Assembly (NCBI RefSeq): GCF_015832195.1
Contig: NC_052027.1
Coordinates: 5,782,649 to 5,846,648, forward strand
Source: Motacilla alba alba
Lineage: Eukaryota > Chordata > Aves > Passeriformes > Motacillidae
DNA: 64,000 nt
Direction: 5' to 3'
Part shown: positions 1 to 13,339 of the stretch, piece after piece
Numbering within the stretch: the stretch's first letter is position 1
Layout: each line of letters opens with the position of its first letter
The notes under the pieces: model-generated
The model's input: only the letters and a program-made list of their open reading frames with translations
Told to the model about the DNA's origin: nothing
Database searches by the model: none
Translations under genes and position numbers: made by a program

Positions 1-3000
1 AACACTTAGAAGCAGAGAGCCTTAGGCACGAGAGTGAAGCTATCTTTGGTCTGATCCATTTCCATTTAAAATTGCTGGGTTTTTCTGGGAAATCCTGACT
101 CTCGAGACATCAGCATAAGAATTAATTCCTTGTTTTATTTCTACACAAAGCTCCCTCCTCTTGATCTTTCTTCATAAACTGTGATATCTTCTTTTACAGT
201 TGCTTCCAAATGCAATCTTTATTGTTTGGGGTTTTTTTGCATTTGGGCTTCTTTCTATTTGTCCACAGACCTATGCACATATATTGAGTATAAATCAGAT
301 TTAGCCATCAGTGATAAGGGAGGAGTCATTCCTAGAGAGTTTGCCTTCGTTTTGCAGTCAAAGAATATCTGAGGTGGCTGTAGCTGAGCACACCCTCTGT
401 AAATTCAGCCCTGGCTCATGCAGGAGAAGTTGGGCCACAAGGCTGGGTCTCATTTCTTGTTAGGTCACACAGAACAAAAGGCCGCATTATTGCTGCATAT
501 CCCAATGATTTCTGCAGTTTTCCTGGGTACTACTGGCCTGTAAGTCAATCTGTTGGATATGTGCAGGATACATCAATTCACTGCAGCATCTCCTCTTCCT
601 TCTGTAAAAGGAGGCTTTGTCCAAATGCCAAAATTCCATGGCTGAATTTCCAAAAGCACCATTTCTACAACTTTGTCCTACTGACTGCCCAGTGAACTAT
701 CAAAACACCAACCTCCAGGTCTAGAAAACTGAATTATGGGTGATTTCTTGGGAAAGATCTGCTTTCAATGTGGGAAAATTCCCAGAGAAGGTTGTGTTTG
801 GACCCTGAAGGCAGCTCCTCCATTCCCATCAGAGACCCAGACCTGCTTCCTCTTTCACTGACTGCAGAAGGAGTAGAAGGGACTGAATCCCTAATTTAAC
901 ATAGCAGCACTGGCTGGCCACATCTTCAGAGGGCATGAGGCATGCCATGGTGTGTGCCACACTGCCTAGAGAAATCTCACCAATCTCATCACATCCTGCT
1001 GGTTTTACAGCTGTCAATTTTTTTCTTCCTAAAATGGAAGCAAACCTTTGCAGACAAACTCATCCCTGGTGTGAGTACACTGAAGCCAAGTCCAGTGTCA
1101 ATAAATCAGTGCCCTCATCAGGAAAGCAATCACATGGTTGTTTTTATCTGCTATCATCTGTAAGTTTAATTGGAGTACAAAAAGAAAGTAAATTTTTAAT
1201 GACAGCTGCATTCCCCATCACAGCCTGTTGTATGACCTTCAGATATTGAAAACAAATGAATAATTGAAAACAATTCGATCATGCAACTTTTAGGTGTTTT
1301 TGAAGCTTGCCTAAGAGACCTCAAAAGACTCCTTGCTCCTAACAGAAAGCAAATACTTCAATCAATTCTGATATTAACCATTTCTCTTTTAAAAATAATT
1401 AAAATCTATTTCTGTACTCTCTGATATGGAAAAAAAATCTATATAGAAGCTAAGTTCTGCTGATTTTCCTGTGGCTTCAGTCAAATAAATTGCTGCAGAT
1501 TTACATGAAGAATTCACTGTATTTATGTTGGGAGATTTCAGCTTAGGGACTCATAAAGTCAATCTAAATTTCATGTAGAAACACTGAATTTTCTTGCAGG
1601 AAGAGGAGAAATTTATTTTTCCATAAATAAATTCGACAGGTCAGGGGTTCTGAACCAGCTCTGGACCATCTTGGCTGAGACTCTGTGTGTCTCTCCCAGG
1701 GTGGCTCAGGCTGCCCCAGGGATGAAGCTGCAGGAGGAGCATCAGGGCCACACAGGGAGAGCCTGGAGATGTGGTGACAGTCAGGAGACATCACACACCC
1801 ATTCCTAAACACTCCATGTGAAAACCAAACTAACATCCAGCTTTAGCAGTGCGAAAGGCAGGGAAATGTCAGTGGGAAAGGCAGGCCAAAAATGTTTGTT
1901 TCCCGTGAGCACTTTGAGCGATGGGGGACCAGGACAGCATCAGCCCAGCAGGATGACAAGGGTTTCCTCCATCACACCTGGCAAGGTGATGCCTTGCCTC
2001 ATTGCAACACTGACTGTGGGCTCGATCTCTGCCCAAAGCCTCTTTGTTCAGGGGTGCAGGAGCAACAACTCTGCCCACGAGTTGTTTCCCTGAGGGAGAA
2101 GGAACACACAACCAGGAAGTTCACCTTCCATATGCATCCAAAAAAAAAATCTCCCACTTATAATATAGAAGCTCTTTGCTCTGGCTCTGAGTCTCAGCCC
2201 AGCGTGGCCCATCCCAGCTGCTCCCCAGCTGCTGCCTGAGAGGTTGGGGCACATTTTCCAGGGAAGGGGCTGAGCCAGTGTGAAATGCTGCTCATTGCAG
2301 CCAGGCCCAGGGCACTCACCAGAGGTTTAGAAGAAGCCCCTGAGATTTCCTTAGTTGGAAGAAAAAACATTCTCTGAATTCCCTGCTTGGGCTTTTGCTT
2401 TGTCTTAAAGGAAAATAGCAGGGGGCAGGGAGGGTGTCCTGCCCACGCTGCTGCGAGGGAGAGAAATGATTCCTGGAATTGTAAATATTCACCTGTGCAT
2501 GAAGCACAGAGCGGCAGGCACATGCTGCCTTCAGCAAAAGCTGGACCTGGTGACAGCAGACCAGGGAGAGCAGGCTGTTGACAGCAGCATGAAGGAGTTC
2601 TTTAATACAAGTGCAGTTGCTGGTTGCAGATAAACCCCCCTTAGCTGACATCCATACACTCGAGTCAGTGCTGGCAGGTGTCGTCACTCTGGCTGGGCAT
2701 CCTGCTCATCGCACTCAGAATACCTCACTGTTCCTGGAGTTTTCTTGACTTGAAAAGCCACTTAGAATGGCTGTAATAGATTTCTCCTGCAGGTAAAGTC
2801 TTTCCCAGTGCTGCACAGCTGAAAGTTGCCCTGGGGCAAAGTGTAACTGAAAAGGTTTCTCTGGCAAAGCTGGCGTTTGGGGTTTTTTTGTTGTTTTTTT
2901 TTTTCTTTTAACTCTGAGGTGTTATAAGAAAACAGTGCATGTAATAATGAGAAATGTGTAATATACATATATATGTGTGTGCACCATTTAATATTTGATA

Positions 3001-6000
3001 TTGGCTAAAAAATTTAGTGTCATTGAGAAAATCGTTCCCCAGGGCAGAACAGTCAGTAACTATTAATTTCCCAGTGTGGCAGGAGATACTTCTAATGTCT
3101 GCAGCAGATTGGAGCACTTTTACTAGTGACAGTCTCATGTAATTGTCTTGTCCCACTTTATGCCTGCAACTGCCAATTCACTATTGGATTAATCATTATC
3201 CTTGGCAAGGAGGTATGAGGTTTTATTGGAAAAAAAAGTATGAAACTGATAGGGGGGGTTACTTAAAGTTTAGTGGATTTTAAACTGACTAAAAAACTGG
3301 TGTTCCAGTTATTAGAAAGGAATATGTTCTCATTTTTACCAACTGGATCTCCTTCATAGAGGAAATTATCTTTGTTTAAATAGCTAAATCAAGCAGCATT
3401 TATCCAAAAAGGAAAATAGTGTTTGCAGGATGTGAGAGATCAACAGCTTTAGAAGTAAACAGGAACTGAGCACTATATCCCTAAAACATCCTTGCAAACC
3501 TCATACTGCAACTATAGTTATACACCTTGACCACAGTCTGAATGAAGCTTCCAGCCCAGATTTCTCCCTTTATCCTTATTTTTGTCTTGAATTTTACCTT
3601 TAAGAAATTAATATTTTAAATATGAATTGCTCTTCTGAGATGCCTGGCTATGATAAAAGGCTCCAGACACTGTCAGGAATGAGATTACAATGAATATTGG
3701 TATTTGTCATGATTTACTGCCTCTTTGCCATTTTATTTTATGCTTTGAACAGGATTAAAGAGGGCCATGCATATTAAGCACCTGTGGCTGCTGCACTCAT
3801 AGGCATGCAGAGAGAAAAAAGGACAAGTTTTGTTTCAGAGGGGCTGGGTTGCAGCCCCAGCCCGCAGCCATGGGAGCAGTCATCTCCATCTGTGCAGCAG
3901 GAGGTGACTCCCTCCTTTGTCAGGAACTGAGGAAACTCAGAATTCCTGATCTTGAGCGCAGCTGGCCAAAAGCACCGTGCCCGTTGTGGGGCTCCAGCCT
4001 GGTTTGGGTGCAGCACTGCCAAAGCAGGCATTGCAGCTGGAACTCATTGCAGCTGGCAGCCCTGCTCTGTGCCAGGCAGGAATCACAGCCTGGATCAGGC
4101 TGCAGCTCCCAGGGCAGCCCTGCACTCGGGGGATGTGGCACAGGCAGGGCCCAGGTGGCACCTGGCACCTCAATCTGGCACAGTGCCTCAGGTTTTGGCA
4201 AGGAAGGCTCTGAGTTTCAGCTGGGTGAAGGCTGATGGGGCGGCAGCTGGGGGCTCCTCCTCGCCCACCCCATCCCCACGTGTCCTCCAGCCCACGGGGC
4301 ACCAGCCTGCCCAAACCACTGCTCCCACCAGCTGTGCCCACTGCATTCAGAAATGGGCAACCCAAAGCAAATTGTCTTTTGCCTTCGGTTAGAGTTTCTC
4401 AGGCCTTGTTGGCAAAGATAATACCTTTTTTTTTTTTGGAAAGTAGATGTGTAAAGCCCTATTGAGTGCCCCTCCTTCCTTCCTGCTTGCTGGCCCCTGT
4501 GAATTTGGGCAGTCGTGTTTGTACACATTTGGTCTGTTCCTCGTTCACTGTGATTTCTCTTGATGGAATAAAGCATTAATAAGATAATCAAAACAAATGC
4601 CACTCTTTGTCCCTTAAGCATGTCTGAAGCTACATAAATCATTTGACATGATTGCTGGAAAATGGGAATGGCGTAAAACTGTGCACACTCTGCCATGTGG
4701 CTTCCACACAGTTTCATGATCAATCAGCATCAAATTAAAAGCAGGAATTATTATTGAAGTTGAAATGAAGTACAGATAGAGAATGTGAGTACTTACAACT
4801 TCTGGGTCACGCTTGAGCAAGGAAATGATGCTAGGAGCTATAATTGGTTCTTTTTCAAAGGAGCCTTTAGTAAGAGCTCAAAACCCTTTGAGAAGGAAAA
4901 GAGTCCTTTGGGTTTATGCCCAAAGAGCAGCAGAAGGCAGTGAGCTAAGGGGGTGAAAACTGGCTTTCCCCACTTGAGCACTTTTTCTGGTGGTGCCTCA
5001 GTTCCTGAAATCTGTAAAATGGTTTGGTATTCCCAGCAGCCTTGAGGGTGGATCAAAGCAAGACACTGGAAAGCACAGCCAGACCCCGTGCACTGCTGCA
5101 GAGAGTGAAGCGTGGCCCACCTTTGAGGACTGAGAGGAGCCTGGAGCACCTTGAACTGACCCTGGGCCATGCAGCCTCTTGTCAGCAGAGCAGGGTGAGG
5201 CTGAAGGGGGCTGCCACAGCAGGGATATTTTGCATTTCTCCTCCCAGCTCTTCCAGCAAAGTGCATTGTTCCCACCACCGTGCCTGCCTTGCATTGTGCT
5301 GGTGAGTTGATTGCATTAGAGATTTTCCAGGAAACCTCCTTTCCAGCAGATTAGCAGCTTCCTCTCCCCACCCTCCATACCCTCTCTAGCCCACAAGTCC
5401 TGGAGTCAGGAGGAGTTTTGGCCTGCAGGGCAAAGTCTGGTCCTGCTGCTAATTTAACTCACTTTTCCTTTTACACCAGAGCCCGTGATGCACCACGGGT
5501 TGCAGCAATCCCAGATGCCCACTGTCACTGATTTTATTAAAATTTGTGGAATTTTTCCCATTAAATCAAAATATCTATGGTATCTTTGGGCAGTGCCATA
5601 GAAAAACAGGTCTCTTTTGAAAAGCAAGAGAGGGAGACAAAGCCAAGAGCTAGAGGTGTGGGGCTCAGAGGGCATCAGGATGATTTGAGGGTTTGGGGTT
5701 TCTTCCAGTCTTTCAGACTGAACTAAATGAACTGGGGCAAAATGAAGATGGAAATTTTGCCAGGAAAATTACCTTTTTTTATACAACTCTTTAAAAGGGG
5801 CAGTTCTGCCCTTGTCTGAGACTTCATCAATGCAAAGACAGAGGGGAAATACATATTGGCATTTTGAGAAAATATGGAGCTTTTGAATTTTATCCTCTCA
5901 CATTTACATTTTTTTTTTTAGGTAGCTTGATTGGCTTTGCTGGTTTTCTTTAACCTCACTGATTTCTGTGGCAAAAATGACAACCTCATGTAACCAAGCC

Positions 6001-9000
6001 CCCCACCAAGAGAATGCCAGGACTTAATTCCTACCCTAAGGTCAGGGATCACTTCTAGTGAACCAGTAAAATCTTCCTCCAGGCAGTGAAGCAGCTCGTG
6101 GGACCTTGGCTTGGCTGAAGTGGTGCCTGGGTAAGTGGAGCTGCAGGGGAAAGGAGGTTCCCAATTTCTTTGGGCCATGGTGTCTGCTCAGGTGCTTCTG
6201 CCACTCTGAACTGAGGGAGCAATGGAGGAAAAGGAGGTGCCAGCACTGATTATGGTTGGGAAAAACCTGGGACTCCCTGCTGCTCTCACCAGACTATTTA
6301 TTTAAATATGGAAATGTTCACATTAATTAATGAGATAAAAGAAGCAAGAGCTCCTGCTCCTCTGAGCACCTTAAATATCCCTATATCACCAGTCTGTGTT
6401 CCACAAAGGCTCTTTCCAAATGCATCACAAGCTCCCCTGAAACCCTCAACCCTCTTTGGTTTCCTCTCCTGCAGCAACCTCAGCAGACCTGATCATTTAA
6501 GTATTACAAACCTTCTCATTTTCTGCTTGTTTGTGTCCATTTGCTCTGGTGCCAAAATTCATCTTGGGGTTTTTTTTTTAACGTTACTATTTTCTAAAGA
6601 AACAGGAAGTTAACTCGGAGTGCCACGTCCCTTCACTCCAGCCATGTTTTGACAGGAACATCACGGACCCCTTCCATGTCAAGAAAAAGCTTGCCTGACT
6701 TTTAAAGTTGTATTTTAACAAGCTCTTTAATTGTTACATCAAACTGGGAGAGGGACGAAAAAGGCAAAGCAAACCAGGTACACTTTGCCCTGTTTTTAAG
6801 GGAGAAATCCACCCCACACACCCCCCGCTGATTCAGGCAAAATGCCAGGGTGACAATTCAGTGAATTGTCACCCTTTTTGCGCAGCTGAAAAAGAAATGT
6901 TTCCCTTTGGAATGGGTAGTTCTGCAAGGGCCAGACCCAGTCATAGAGCTCTGGGAGAGAGAGCCCCAAGGAAGGGACACCCCATGTGATGTCCCCACAA
7001 GGTCACAAAGCCACCAAGGGACCACAGCTTCTGCTGCCTCCCCATCTACATCCCAATGTGGCTTAGGACTGGGGCAGGGCGGGAAGGAAGAGTGGTTTTA
7101 AGTAATAAATGTATAAATAAGGAATAAAACAAACATTGCCAAAGGCCCCAAGTCAAAAAAAAAAACCCAAAGTGAGCTGGAACGTTATGTAATCCAGGGA
7201 GCATCTGGGAGCACTTCCTTCACTGTTTGCATTACAACCGACACCCAAAAAAGTTCACACCTGTGCTGGGAACCTTGCCTAGAAAAAGCTCAGCCAAATA
7301 TTTGAAACAAACATATTTTCAGACTTTTCTAGCCCCAAGGCATTTTTTGCAGGCATTGCCAAGGCTCCAAGTCAAAGCATGGAGAGGAGAAGAAACAAAA
7401 CATCCCTCAGCCGAGCCCGGCTCTCCTGCCTTGTGCAAAGCCCCCCCAGTGGGATGACCACAGCCAGGCTGGGAGCTGGATTGGGCTGGGATAGGTTTCC
7501 TAAAAGGCTTCTCCAGCTCCCAGTCCCACCTTCCATCATGGGCATTGTGGGGAGGAACAGTATCAGCTTGGTGTCTTCAGGAGAAAGGGAAGACCACCCT
7601 GATTCCAACCAGAATTCTGGGGAATCAGGCAAAGCCACTGCACTAGGCTGCCATAAAAGAAAAACAGGTTCAGAATGACAAGAGGCGAGTCAAGCAAGCG
7701 TGCTGTGCTCAGGGAGGTGTTCTGCTCGCTCTCCCAGGGAGGTTTGACAGTAGCTTAGTAACTCCATGTCACCAAAATATTGCTGGGGTTTCCAACCTGG
7801 CAGAGCCTGCGGACTGCATGGAGACCAACTGTGTCAACAAACAAAGCAACCCCTCGGTGCTGCTCTCTGTTTAGCCAAGCACATCTTCCTGAGAGAAAGA
7901 GAAAGGTAATTCCTCAGCTATTTATAGGGGAATTTACAGCACGAGTCTCTTGCCCGTGCCATGTCCCGCAGATGCCTGGGCTGTGTGTTTGAGCCCACCT
8001 TGCTCCGTGTGCAGGGGTGGCTCCTGCCAAGCAGTAGCCAGACAGCCGGGCAGACACAGATCATTAGCAGAGAGCCTGGGATGGCCACACTGCCTGTGTG
8101 GTCCTGCCTTTCAAAGCACCGAGCCTCCAGCCCAGACCCAGCACAGGAAAGGCTCAGAGGTGGTTTGTGGAGAGGACAAACTCCCTGCTGGCCGTGCCTG
8201 GAAGGAGCTGGGCCCTGCTGAGAGCAGCTCTGTGCCTCGCTCGGGAAGGGCACAGGGAAGGGGAGCTGGCCCTCCTTGCTGTCACCCATCCTGCCAGGCG
8301 TGGGGTGGGACATCAGCTCAGCCCCATGACAAATGCTCCCCATGGATGAGCACAGAGGTGCCTGAGCCAGGCAGCTCCGCCAGATAGAGGCAAGGTTCAA
8401 AGTCATCCCTGTGAGGCATGGATGGATGCAGAGGCACCAGGGCTGGATGCATGCCTGGGAGGGAAGCTTTAGGTTCAGATCTGTCCTGCTGGGATGCCAC
8501 CAAGAGCCCCACCGAGTGCTCTGTGTGGGCTGCTGGCCTCATGGTGTCAGTGCCTTGGAGGGGATATATCTAACAGTCGCATCAGCCCCATTCCCCCCTC
8601 AGGTGATGCCAAGTGAGAAGCCTCTTGTCAGTACTGATTTTGTTCTTCTTTTTAGCATGGAAGACCAGGCCCCCTGGGTAAAACTAGTGCTTAAGTTCCA
8701 ATCTTTGGATTTAAGGATGAAGAACTGGAAAAGACCTCTGAATCCTGTGTTCTGCCGTCACAAAAAAAAAGTGCATAAAATCTCTTTCCAAGCCAAAAAA
8801 GCTCCTTTTGGAAAACCAAAGGGTTTTTGCTGTCATTGTTCAAGGCTTCTATGACAGAAAGGTTTCCAAAGGCAGAGCTCAGCCCACCTTCCAGTTAAGG
8901 AGAAAAATAAATATATCAAAAGCTCCAAAAGAAGGTGGGACAGGCAGCTCCTAGACTGGCATAAGCCAACAAAGAGTTCTTGCTCCTGGGGCTTCTTGTG

Positions 9001-9776
9001 TCAGCCAAAGAACTGTCTCAAGGTCTACAGGTGAATAGTGAAGAAACAAACATCCTAATCTGCCATGGCAGGAAAGAGGCAGCAATACACACTGCATCTC
9101 CAGTTCCCAGTTATCTGGGAGAGGATTCAAAACCCTGCTTGAATTAATCAAATCTGTGAATATCTAGATTTCATGTTCTCCTTTCAGCACCTAAAATCTG
9201 AATTCCTGACAAGAAAGGCAGAAAGAGACAGCAAGGGAATTAAAGGCACTTTACAAACGCTCCCTTGCAGGGCAGATTTGCTCCCACAGTAGCCCTGGAG
9301 TTTTCCAACAGAGAAGAGAACTGCAGTTTGGTCCTGACTTCATCCCACCAGCCTGTCTTGGCATTGTGAGAGGCTGGCACAGTGCTCTCCACTGTTGGTG
9401 GCATCGAAATGACCTGAGCTGTGGGTCAAGTGGTGCCAGCACAGGTCTGACTCTGCATGTGCACCAATGTCCCCATCCCCAGGGCAGTTCCCTGCACGCA
9501 GCATCTGCTCTGTTTCTCTCTCTGCTGAGAGAAATGTAATGGCATGTTTGTGACTGCTGCACCCTTGCTGGAGTCTCAACAGCTCTGCTGGTGTCTGGGC
9601 TCCTGAGGGAATAAACAGAGAGGGGAGAAAGAGCCAAAGCACCAGGGGAAACGGGAAAGGAGAAGAGAGCTGCCAACAGAGGCTGCCTCCTGCCTGTTCA
9701 GACAAAGCTTGTCTTGCTGCCAAAGTGGCAGAAAAATGCTGCCCTACAAAAGCAGGCAGGGAAAAGTAAAGCAAGT
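1..9776. other. Intergenic DNA, no gene seen
   Basis: No exon, RNA gene or recognisable pseudogene could be supported here. Reading frames on both strands are under about 170 codons, overlap one another in several frames, and show no domain, signal peptide or low-complexity pattern of a real protein. Short A/T homopolymer runs occur (for example near 2889, 4428, 5911 and 8760). No CR1 tail, LTR or tandem array was recognised. By inference this is the far upstream part of the gene desert 5' of LRIG1. Unannotated lncRNA exons or enhancers cannot be excluded by reading alone. Confidence 0.7.
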
Positions 9777-10102
9777 GGCACACCAGGGAATAGCGCACCA
9801 GGGAATGGGCACACCAGGGAATGGCACACCAGAGAATGGGCACACCAGGGAATGGCACACCAGGGAATGGGCACACCAGGCTCCAGGGAATGGCACACCA
9901 GAGAATGGGCACACCAGGGAATGGCACACCAGGGAATGGGCACACCAGAGAATGGCACACCAGGCTCCAGGGAATGGCACACCAGGGAATGGGCACACCA
10001 GGGAATGGCACACCAGGGAATGGCACACCAGGGAATGGGCACACCAGAGAATGGGCACACCAGGGAATGGACACACCAGGCTCCAAGGAATGGGCACACC
10101 AG
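9777..10102. repeat. Minisatellite, 15/16-bp unit, about 20 copies
   Basis: About twenty head-to-tail copies of a unit reading GGCACACCAGGGAAT (15 bp) or the same with one extra G (16 bp). Variants are an AGAG substitution for AGGG, and a longer copy carrying CCAGGCTCCAGG that recurs near 9868, 9961 and 10078. Copies at both edges are degenerate (AGCGCACC at the left, CACTGCC at the right). Because the unit is 15 or 16 bp, it produces spurious repetitive ORFs in several frames on both strands (GMAHQ- and VPFPG-type repeats). These are by-products, not genes. Recurrence of the long variant suggests that blocks of several units were amplified together. Length polymorphism between individuals is likely. 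Confidence 0.95.
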
Positions 10103-13100
10103 GCACTGCCCCTGCTGTGAGCACAGCCACGGGAACACATCTGCACCCTGCTGTGGAGGATGAGAGGGAAGAGCAGGGAGAGATACCCAACCTTCTGTCT
10201 CCTTAAAATGCCCCTCCTGGCATTAAAGCAGTAGGGAGCTCTATAAACTCTGTTTTAAAGAACTTCTGTCTCCATCTTTTCTGGATTAAACTGTGCTGCC
10301 TGTCTCCAATCAGAATGTGAAGTCAAATCAGCTGCAACGTGTCGGCAGAAGCCCTGAGTGGAGCCTGAGACACTGTCTGGGTTTGAAAATACTCCTTTTG
10401 AAAATCCCCCAAGGTTTGAAGCTCTCCAAGCAGAGCCCACCAGAGCTGCTGATAGACGTCCCTCTCCTTCCTGTGAGCTTTGACAAAAGTCCAGCACATT
10501 GGAGGAGACGGGGGTGGCCAAGCAGAGGAGGAACCCAGCTGCAAGTCAGGAGACCCAGACTGAGCCACCAGCTCCATGACTGTGGATGTGCTGTGTCCTT
10601 TTCCCATTTATTGCTGACAGCATGATAAAGCCTTTTGCACATCAATCATCTTAAAACAATAAAACCCATAAAGCAGACCAAACATCTTTCTTCCAAACAC
10701 ACCAGCATTAGTGACTTCAGATCTGCATTGGCTGTAAGAGGAACTTCACTGTAATAAAATAGGTTCTGTCAGTCCAATATTCTTAGCAAAGGCTACTTTA
10801 ATGGCCTGGAGTTTATTTTCCTGAACTGCCACACACAGTTAGCACTGAGGAAAACAGAGAGGGCTTGATGAGACTCCAGAGCACGCAGATTTTTATTTTT
10901 TTTTCTGCAGCTTTAAAACTGATTTACAGCTTGTACATATGCAACGCTTCTGGACGTTTTGGATTCTGACAAATTGCACAGAGGATTGTGCTTAAGGTGT
11001 CCAGGGGAAAGCTTTATGTGGGCAATTAAAACACAGAGGCATCCCACCCTAACAAGCACAGGGATGCTGCTTGGCAAAGACTGAGCTATTACTTGGTGGC
11101 TATTACCCTTTTTGTACTTGGCACTCCAGAAGCCATCACAAGTCAACTTCAAGAGTCCAATTTTCCTGGCAGTTGTTATTCAGCAATATCTTGAATATTT
11201 CCTGATTTTTTTTCTCTTTTTCCCTGCATGGGAAAGTAAAGCCCAGTTCCTACAAATACTTATGGCAATGACATCCTGGTTTCTATGCTTGCCTGCTGCT
11301 GCCAGTAAAACCTGATGGATTTGGTATCAGTGAAAAGTGGATACAAAGGGTGTGAGCACAGGCAAATTCATGGGAAAGTCCCAATGGATATTCATGATAT
11401 TTTTGTGGCATTCAACCATTGACAGCATTTTGGACTTCTCCCAGCAGCATCACAGCCAATTGTGGGGCAGGGGAAAAGCTTTGCTCTTCACATAGGAGTC
11501 ATCAACCCTTCACTGCTAAATTAGGACCAATGCAACTTTACGTTCCAACACTTAGCACAGCCTGTAAACATCCTAAACACAACCCTCAATCCCAGAACCC
11601 TCCAGTTATCCTTGATGTGTTTTATCCCTACAGCCTCAAAACACAGGGCAAACACCAACCTCTCCAAGTAATTTCAGATCCACTGATTCCTCTGCTTCCT
11701 TCCAAACAGCAAGTGGGGGACTGCCTTTCTCACAGAGATTTGGAGAGCATTTGGCTCAGAGCAGAGAGCCTGAGCTCGGCCAGGTCCTCTGGGTGCTGCT
11801 AGAAGGCATGCTAGGAGTAATATATTCCCTTATCAACAAAAAATTTAACAAAACCTTTTGTATATTTACTCCTTGTTCATGGGAACCTCGTTGACTCAGA
11901 AAGCCTGTGGGTGAAGAACAGACACAGTTCCCTCTGGCAGCCTCAGCCACCTGGAATATCATCTCCAGAGAGACATCTTCATTAAGACAGATAATGTTTG
12001 CTTGCTGTGGTGAACATGACAATAAAATATGTTTAAGCACACCATAAAAATTAAATAGTACATCCATTACATCACAGCTACCACATTGCCAGGGTTTTTG
12101 GTTTGTTGGATCCACAAACCTTTAGCAGGAAAGGCTCTGTAAATTCAGTCAACTTGTGATATTGCAAGATGCCAGGTCACGTCCTTGAAATGTGTTGTTT
12201 CATTGTGAAAATTTGGTTTACCAGAGGTTAATAAACCAGCCACTGCTGCAATGGTGTCTCTCAGTGCTCATGTGCACCAGATATTTATGCAATCCTGACC
12301 TGGCACCAGGGCAGTGGTGCCCAGTGAAGGATGTCAGTAGGAGCAGGAACCTCAGCCCAAACATCTGAACACAGCTGGGAAGCACTGACACATTTTTTGG
12401 ATCATAATTTGAGGTTTCTTCCTGCCACCCCTCCCACTTCACCAAGCACACTCGGAGACCTTAAATCCAGTTCAAAACCCTCCAGAGCCCTTTCCAGTCT
12501 CATTTGAGGGACATGATAAACTTGCACCAGTAAAACTGAAGGCAAATGGCTTCAGTCTGACCTGATGTAGCTCTGCTGGGATTGGTCTGACTTGGCCAAA
12601 GAAAAGACAAATATTGTCTCCACACAAAAAACAAGACAAAGCTGCAGAACATTGCTTGACAGCTTTTTGTCATACAGAGACACTTTCAGAGTTGTCAGGA
12701 CATGAAAGCAAGTGCTACTAAATAATATTTGACTTGAGTATTATGTCACATGAAGTAAACATCATCTGTTGCCCTGATGGCTTGCTTCGGGTTGGAAAAC
12801 AACACCACTGCCAAGGCACCCAGGCAAATTCCTAAAAGAGGCTCTTGCCCAAGTGCTCAGAGCAGAGATTTGGCTCCACACTACTTTTGAGTTGGGGATG
12901 GACAGACAGATACAGAGGAGATTCAAATCCCATGGGGCTCAGGCAGATGAGTAGGACAGCATCCTGCTCCTTGCCTGATTCCCAGATGTTCATGGGCAGC
13001 CTTTGAGGCTGGGCTGGGTTTCCAGCTATGGGACAGTCCCAAGCAGTCACTCATTTGGAGACCAAAGCCATGAGAAAAGCTGAGCCAAGCGTGCAGAACC

Positions 13101-13279
13101 ACAGGGGAAGGTAGAAGAGGTGTACCGAGATTTTGGCTGTGGTAAAGGTCAGGCTTATCCAACGTTATCAGCTGAGAAATTAAAACAGCAGAGAAGACAC
13201 TCCAAAAATTCACCCTGGAAACTAAACTGCTTGAAGGGCGAAAAAAAGATGCAGGGGGAAGAGTCAAAACCAGAAGGAA

Positions 13280-13339
13280 GTGTTAGACTCAATGGACTCA
13301 ATCTTAGAGGTCTTTTCCAACCTAAACAATCCTATGATT
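13280..13339 (+). mobile_element. CR1 LINE 3' tail fragment
   Basis: A block of about 60 bp has the typical end of avian CR1 elements: a TTAGACTCAATGGACTCAAT-type segment, then the conserved AGGTCTTTTCCAACCTAAAC stretch, then ATCCTATGATTT, which corresponds to the degenerate 8-bp terminal repeat of CR1. CR1 copies are usually severely 5'-truncated, and this one retains only the 3' end. The left boundary is uncertain because upstream sequence could be diverged element. No reverse-transcriptase coding remains. Confidence 0.8.

Noticed and set aside
9777..10102. CRISPR-like array
   Set aside because: The units are contiguous with no unique spacers, and the genome is clearly eukaryotic.
9340..10206. 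Long repetitive ORFs (up to 268 codons) on both strands
   Set aside because: They are read-throughs of the 15/16-bp minisatellite in several frames, with no start-site, splice or domain support.
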